A stretch of 64,000 nt of DNA, taken from contig NC_091117.1 of the NCBI RefSeq assembly GCF_040183065.1, forward strand, positions 101,877,501 to 101,941,500, in the 5' to 3' direction. Below are positions 58,654 to 64,000 of the stretch, one piece after another. The stretch is from Periplaneta americana. Taxonomy: Eukaryota; Arthropoda; Insecta; Blattodea; Blattidae. The notes beneath the pieces are model-generated. The model was not told where the DNA came from, searched no databases, and saw nothing but the letters and a program-made list of their open reading frames with translations. The translations under genes were made by a program, and so were the position numbers. Each line of letters opens with the position of its first letter. Within the stretch, counting starts at the first letter, position 1.

Positions 58654-58825
58654 CTCAGCCTCCTATAAAATTGAGTACCGGGTCTTTCCCGGGGGTAAAA
58701 GGCGGTCAGAGCGTGGTGCCGACCACACCACCTCATTCTAGTGCCGAGGTCATGGAAAGCATGGGGCTCTACCTCCATGCCCCCCAAGTGCCTTCATGGC
58801 AAGTTACGGGGATACCTTTACCTTT
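58654..58825 (+). mobile_element. 5'-truncated SINE inside hAT
   Basis: Starts CTCAGCCTCCTATAAAATTG and ends TACCTTTACCTTT. ATTAGTCATATTTT at 58640-58653 and 58826-58839 is an exact 14 bp duplication. Same family as 11110-11391 but lacking the tRNA head. Confidence 0.93.
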
Positions 58826-59175
58826 ATTAGTCATATTTTAAGAACAAATCCGGGTTTTTGTCATTTTTAGCGATTTTGATTGCATTATTGTTAATATTAG
58901 TAAAATTATGTTTCTGAAGCACGAAATCTATGAATTCTTGGAAATCTGTTGCATTGTGGCCTCCTCTATTCATGTTCTGTTAAACATTTGGACTCGTCCA
59001 ACTAACCGGTCATATCTATTTTAAGACAGACTTTGTGCTCTAAAAGAATGTAGGGGTGAAATTACCTGCCTGAGGTTCGCACTGTCACTGGTACTTGTGT
59101 ACTGGTTACAATTCAGTCATTCACAGAGCGGAAGGTAGTCGTTTAGAGGTACTGAAGTAATATTTCTATTTTGCC

Positions 59176-60658
59176 ATGCCGAAATTAAAAACAAGCAATT
59201 CCGCGAAATTAAAATAGTTTGTATCGGAGTATGGCGACACTGTATTTTTTAGTGGTGGTACTATATTGTACTATAAAATTTGTGAAGTGAAGATTTCAGC
59301 AGAGAAGAGATTCACCGTGGACCAACATGTGAACAGAGAGAAACATAAACGAATTCTTCAAGCAGGAGAAAGAAAAAAACAACAAATGCTTCTCGGGCAG
59401 TGCACTAGTGCAAACTCAGCGAATTCATTGTTTTACGAAGAGCTATGTCAAGCTTTTGTCTCGGCAAACATCTCATTCCAAAAACTCAATAATAATGTCT
59501 TCCGAGATTTCCTGCAGAAATACACTGGAAAATCCATCCCAGATGAGTCGACAATTAGAAAAAATTATATTGAATCATGTTACAACAAAACTATTGATGC
59601 CATACGAGCAAAACTGGACGGGAAAAAAATCTGAGACCACAGATTGCATGGGTCGCTATGTTGCAAATGTAATTGTTGGGGAAATGAATGAAGAAAACAG
59701 TGATGACATTTTCCTTTTAAATTGTGAAGTCTTGGAGAAAGCAAACTTCTCCACCATAGCCAAATTATTTGACAAATCAATGAATTATCTGTGGCCTAGC
59801 GGTGTTCAACATGATTCTTTGCTTCTCTTTTTTACGGACGCAGGGCCATATATGGGTAAGGCCGCAAACTCCCTTAAGGCTCTGTATTCAAAGATGGTAC
59901 ATGTAACCTGCTTGGCGCATGCTTGCCACAGAGTTGCAGACGAAATAAGGGGTAATTTTCCAGCCGTGGATAAATTAATCGGAAATGTGGAAAAAAGCAT
60001 TTCTGAAATCACCATCCCTTGTGAATATATTCCAAAGTGAAGCCCATGGGATACCGTTACCACCAGCTCCAATACTCACTAGGTGGGGAACCTGGTTAGA
60101 TGCCTGTAATTATTACTGTGAACATTTTGAAATAGTGGAAAAAGTCATAGATTTTTTTGATAGTGACAGTGCAGCATCCATAAAAATATCCCAGGACCTT
60201 CTCTCTCACTCAGAAATTCAAGGGAAATTGGCCTACTTAAGATCTAATTTTGGATTTCTGCCACGAATTATCACTTCCCTGGAACAACGTGGATGTCCTA
60301 TGTCAACTCAAATAGAATTGGTGAAATCAGTTGTAAGTGATTTAAGTCGTGTGAAAGGTGAAGTGGGCAAACTTGCCTTTGCTAAAATGGAAAATGTGTT
60401 GAACAAGAACAGCGGATATTACACAATGTGCAAGATTTCTGATGTACTGTCAGGCAAGAAGTATTCATTCGTTGAAGAAGAGCTGGAAGCCGGCGAGATT
60501 TGCTGCTTTAAGTATGCTCCTGTATCTTCAGTCGATGTGGAAAGAACATTTCCATGTATAAGTCCTTATTAGTTGATAATCGACGGTCCTTCAAATTTGA
60601 AAACTTGCAAAAGGTGTTTGTAAGTTATTGTAATGCAGTGTTGAGTGATAAAGTGTAA
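59176..60658 (+). pseudogene. hAT transposase (BED + DUF659 + dimerisation)
   Basis: Starts MPKLKTSNSAKLK, then TAG. The BED-like finger reads YYKICEVKISAEKRFTVDQH, where the first Cys of CxxC has become Tyr. Then FRDFLQKYTGKSIPDESTIR. At about 59632 a small deletion removes the WVSxD block with a catalytic Asp. The next frame has MGRYVANVIVGEM, FFTDAGPYMGKAAN and HVTCLAHACHRVADE. A shift near 60000 leads to PPAPILTRWGTWLDACNYY, and a last shift near 60553 to MYKSLLVDNRRSFKFENLQK and TAA at 60658. Unlike the 8.1-10.9 kb element it has no intron in the finger. Confidence 0.88.
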
Positions 60659-60820
60659 GTAATATTGCCATATTGCGCAAGGAGGTCGACAAATAAAGGT
60701 AATTTTTAAGTCATTCTTTTTAATTTTTAGGTAATTTTTAATTGATTTTAAAGTCATAAAGTCATCATTTTAAGGTCATTTTTTAGTATTCTTTATGTCA
60801 TCAAAATCCGGGCCCTAGTT

Positions 60821-62138
60821 ATGAGATTTGGAACTTGGAACGTAATTAATATTTATAAAACAGGTGGGGTAACACTAGTAACAAAAGTTCCATCTAGATA
60901 TATAATAGACTTCGTGGGAGTACAAGAGGTAATTTAGATTGGAATGGCATATCACAAATAGGAGATTACTTATTGTATTATGGGGAAGGAAACTAATTAC
61001 CAATTAGTAAGAGGATTCTTTGTTCATAAAAGAGTAAAATAAACAGTAAAAAAATGTCGAAATTAACAGTAACAGGTTGTCGTATTTATTACCTAAGGGT
61101 AGATGGTGCGATATCACAGTTATAAAATAATGTTCACGCCCCTACAGAAGAGAAAGACGATCATATAAAAGATAGCTTCTATGAAGAATTGGAATATACT
61201 TTTGATCAGTTACCTAGATATAACATGAAAATTTTATTGGGGGATTTCAATGCTAAAGTAAGACGGGAGGGTATCTTTAAACCGATTATTGAAAAAAGAG
61301 TCTACACGTAACTAGTAATAATCATGGAGTTAGGTTAGTCAACTAAATGTAATAGTCAAAATTACAACATTTTCCCATAAGAATATACATAAATATATCT
61401 GTACATCTCCAGATGGATTGACACAACCAAATAGATCACATCTTGATAAATAAACGAAGACATACTAGTATAGTAGACATTCGAACTTTCAGGGGGGCAG
61501 ACTATAATTCTGACCATTACTTGGTAATTGGAGAATTAAGAGAAAGACTATCAGTAGCCAAGTGAGTAGAGCAACAAGTTAATATTAGTACATTCAATGT
61601 CCTGAAATTGAAGGCCGAGGAAACTAAGCAAAATTATCAGGTCGAAATTTCAAATAGATTTGCCATTTTAGAAAGTTCCGACGTAGTTGAGAAAGAGTTA
61701 GACATTAATAGCGTGTGGGGAAATATCAGAGATAGTATCAAAATTGCAGCTGAGCAGAGCATAGGTTATTATGAAACTAAGAAAAAGAAACCATGGTTTG
61801 ATGAAGATTGTTCCATTATAGTAGATAGAAGGAAACAGGCAAAATTGAAATTCTTACAGAATCCAGTTGAGGAGAATAGAGATAACTATATCAATGAAAG
61901 ACGGAAAACAAGTAGTAGGCTTTGGAATAAAAATATATTTTACTTGAAGGAAAAACTGAATGAGGTAGAAACAAATAGTAAGAATAAAAATATTCGAGAT
62001 TTGTATAATGGTATAAAGGAATTTCAGAACGGATATCAGGAAAGGGTAAACGTGATCAAGGATGAGAATGGTAACTTGCTTGCAGACTCTCATTCAATCC
62101 TGAACAGATGGGAACTACTAAATGTACAGTTTCCCTAG
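60821..62138 (+). pseudogene. LINE ORF: AP endonuclease and linker
   Basis: Begins MRFGTWN.., then, through stops and shifts, IIDFVGVQEV, MKILLGDFNAKV, YTWTSPDG-like phrase and YNSDHYLVIGELRERLS: the Asn, Glu, Asp/Asn and SDH blocks of an AP-type endonuclease. From 61608 the frame is open for 176 codons (SIGYYETKKKKPWFDEDCSI, NIRDLYNGIKEFQNGYQERV, DENGNLLADSHSILNRWELL), the linker that leads into the RT of an abundant insect LINE. The sequence ends just before the RT. Same family as the 3' end at 12108-12405. Confidence 0.8.
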
Positions 62139-62425
62139 AAAAGAATGAGACGATTGAAAATTCTTAAGTCTCAGATGTAAGACACTGCGCATGATCGGAG
62201 ACCAGAGCACTGATACACAAGATAACGAATATTGAGCTACTTAAATTCAGGCTATTTGGTTTGTTACTAGCATCGTTCCGAAATTCACTTCAAAAAATGC
62301 AAAAAAATATGGTAATACGACGTAAATAATAGATAAATATATACATAAATTGTGTAGTTAAATTGATATTGAACCTTCATGACTAGATCGATACCCTGCA
62401 CAGAAAGAAAACCTTTCGAGTCGTT
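62139..62425. other. No gene seen
   Basis: AT-rich sequence after the broken LINE end. Confidence 0.5.
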
Positions 62426-62500
62426 CCAATAGCTCAAACGCTAAGATTTCTGCGTGCTGTGTAGAAGAGTGCGAGTTCGATTCTTAGTCCATACAACGTT
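62426..62500 (+). mobile_element. tRNA-like sequence (SINE head)
   Basis: TTCCAATAGCTCAAACGCTA (box A-like) and GCGAGTTCGATTCTTAG (box B) with a plausible anticodon-arm stem between them (TTCTGCGTGCTGTGTAGAAG). Followed by a T-rich stretch. SINE or decayed tRNA. Confidence 0.5.
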
Positions 62501-62958
62501 TTTTTTGTCTAAATAACGTTGAAATGGATAAATAACGTTGAAATAGAGTTTTACAAATTCCTGAGATTAAATGTTAATGATCGCACACATTACAAAATTA
62601 CAAATTATAATATTATAAACATTAATCTAGGGAATGCATTTACACCATAATATATATACATATATACTGTATATATTAAAAACTAACAATTAGAATTAAA
62701 TTAAAAAATATTCCTAAGCCACACAACCTTTTCCAAGGGTTTGGAGTCCTTAAGCCTATGCCATTTGTTGAGTAATCATTACAGTATTTTATTAGTAGCT
62801 TTCCCATATGTGTAACAAATGCATTCGCACAAAACAATTTTTGTTAAAAGTGTGGCTTTGGACTATTTCATTCTCACCCCGTCAGTTGATTTTAACTATT
62901 TTATCTACGTGTTAGCAATAGTGTTTAATTTAATGTGCATTCAATTTTATTCATGTTA
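62501..62958. other. No gene seen
   Basis: AT-rich sequence. Confidence 0.5.
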
Positions 62959-63939
62959 CTAGCCGTACCCGTGCGCTTCGCTGCACCCGTTAGAAATAAA
63001 TATAAAGTAATTACATAATTAAAATAGGAATTTGATCCAGGGAACATTCGTGTTTGATATAAGGATAAATCATTTATTATGTTACTTAATTTAGATTGTA
63101 TTTGCATAATTAAAATGCGATCATTTTGATCCAGAGACCACTCATTTGGTCATAAAAAATATTTTAGGAAATACAGGAAACGAATGTACAGAATTCCCTA
63201 TCAAGTTTTCTGTGCATAAGAAGCTATTTTAATCTTACCTGTCCTCGATTCACTCAGAAGTTACTGTAATAACATTATAGCATTATGTACATCTAGGGAA
63301 ACTACACTTTCCAATGGTGAATTAATAATTAATTATACAAATCGGTTAATTTAGCTTCTGATATTACTTCATACAAACACAGAAACATTATCTGTAGGCT
63401 ATCTTTCATAGCTTTCGATTGTTGCTGTCCAAGGCCCCTTATAGACGAAGTCATTTGTTTTTTAATTCATTACACGGCCTTAGATGGCAGTTATTTTAAT
63501 TTTAAAACTCATTTATCTCATTAAATATCAGTCCTATCAAAATTTTTCAAGAAATAAAACTTATCGCAAATTATTTTTAAAGAAACCTTTGTTATGTAAC
63601 ATTTTTCAGAAAAATCAATAATAAGCGAGATATTTCGATTTATTTAATTGAGGCCCCTTATAACCCCCCTTTTAAATAATGTAATTTGAATGCCATATAG
63701 CCTAAAATCTAAGTTACAACGAACTTAATTTATATTCCAATTTTCATCGAAATCCGTTCAGCCATTATCGCGTGAAAAGGTAACAAACATACAGACAGAC
63801 AGACAGACATACAAACAAAAATTTGAAAAAAGCGATTTTCGGTTTCAGGGTGGTTAATTGTATATGTTAGGACCAATTATTTTTGGAAAATCGAAAATTA
63901 TCAGAACAATTTCGGCTACAGATTTATTATTAGTATAGA
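62959..63939 (-). mobile_element. Complete non-autonomous Helitron
   Basis: Read on the minus strand it begins TCTATACTAATAATAAATC at 63939 right after a host A. It ends with the hairpin GTGCAGCGAAGCGCAC, then GGGTACGG and CTAG at 62962-62959, followed by a host T. The 5' TC, 3' CTRR with a nearby hairpin, and insertion between A and T are the Helitron signature. No Rep/helicase is encoded. A CAGA repeat lies at 63791-63808. Confidence 0.85.
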
Positions 63940-64000
63940 TGATTGAATGAAAAAGCACTGTTGCAGTTATTGACTAATTAGATATGTTAATACTAATTAT

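Larger units (their letters stand above)
58461..60817 (+). mobile_element. Full-length hAT transposon
   Basis: GTTATGAG at 58453-58460 and 60818-60825 is an exact 8 bp target duplication. Ends TAGGGCCCGGATTT.GATGAC (left) and its inverted copy (right) differ at one of 21 positions. Subterminal sequence at the right is dense in AGGTAATTTTTA/AAGTCAT words. It encodes a hAT transposase on the plus strand and carries a SINE at 58654-58825. Confidence 0.95.
58200..62138 (+). mobile_element. LINE (5' half) interrupted by hAT
   Basis: 5' UTR-like sequence (GGCCTCCAGATATGGAGG at ~58258 through GGCACGACCACAGCAAAG at ~58430) is followed by the hAT insertion at 58461-60817. The LINE resumes with ATGAGATTTGGAACTTGG at 60821. 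The 8 bp hAT duplication GTTATGAG includes the LINE start codon. The LINE stops abruptly after the pre-RT linker, so RT and 3' end are missing. Start border approximate. Confidence 0.75.

Overview
This window looks like a large, AT-rich, repeat-dense insect genome. A cockroach-like (Blattodea) source is my best guess. It rests on insect-type odorant receptor exons, TTAGG-like repeats and recalled similarity of several repeats, so it is inference. I see no bacterial-style operons, rRNA or CRISPR. Almost everything recognisable is mobile DNA of many families and ages, often nested. The one convincing host gene is a minus-strand odorant receptor.

Layout, 0-16 kb. A broken Tc1/mariner transposase lies at 1-399. 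A TIR-bounded non-autonomous element follows (922-1910). A ~57 bp minisatellite (2270-3062) is split by a tRNA-derived SINE with a 9 bp duplication. Next come a hAT relic (3362-3906) and a decayed Penelope-like retroelement (3963 to ~7230) that carries its own MITE and palindrome insertions. A nearly intact hAT element with 8 bp target duplications occupies 8060-10930. A SINE, a LINE 3' end and a foldback repeat with a candidate solo LTR in its centre lead to 15.3 kb.

15.7-23.9 kb. A 5-kb R1-clade LINE sits exactly between two (CATA)n arrays and is almost intact: one frameshift in ORF2 and a truncated ORF1. After it come a Helitron 3' end, a Tc1-like relic, an inverted repeat and a SINE inside another (CATA)n array.

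25-31 kb. A TIR element with an unrecognised ORF (25188-26566), a hAT-like TIR element (26820-28003) and the C-terminal end of an R2-type LINE (29666-30348).

31.1-47.7 kb, minus strand. Five phase-compatible exons encode the C-terminal half of an insect odorant receptor: 47660-47508, 47247-47151, 43700-43596, 33444-33289 and 31179-31123 (stop at 31123). Its ~10 kb intron holds a full-length but broken Jockey LINE (33.8-38.0 kb), a SINE in flanking unique sequence, a mariner scrap and MITEs.

48-64 kb. Mariner relics, a P-like element with a THAP-type first exon (51926-53619), and a PIF/Harbinger-like element whose Myb-like ORF is interrupted by a deleted pogo element that in turn holds a LINE tail. 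Then a three-level nest: SINE in hAT in LINE (58.2-62.1 kb). The window ends with a complete non-autonomous Helitron (62959-63939). At least three unrelated tRNA-headed SINE families share one 3' tail, which suggests one LINE partner mobilised them all.
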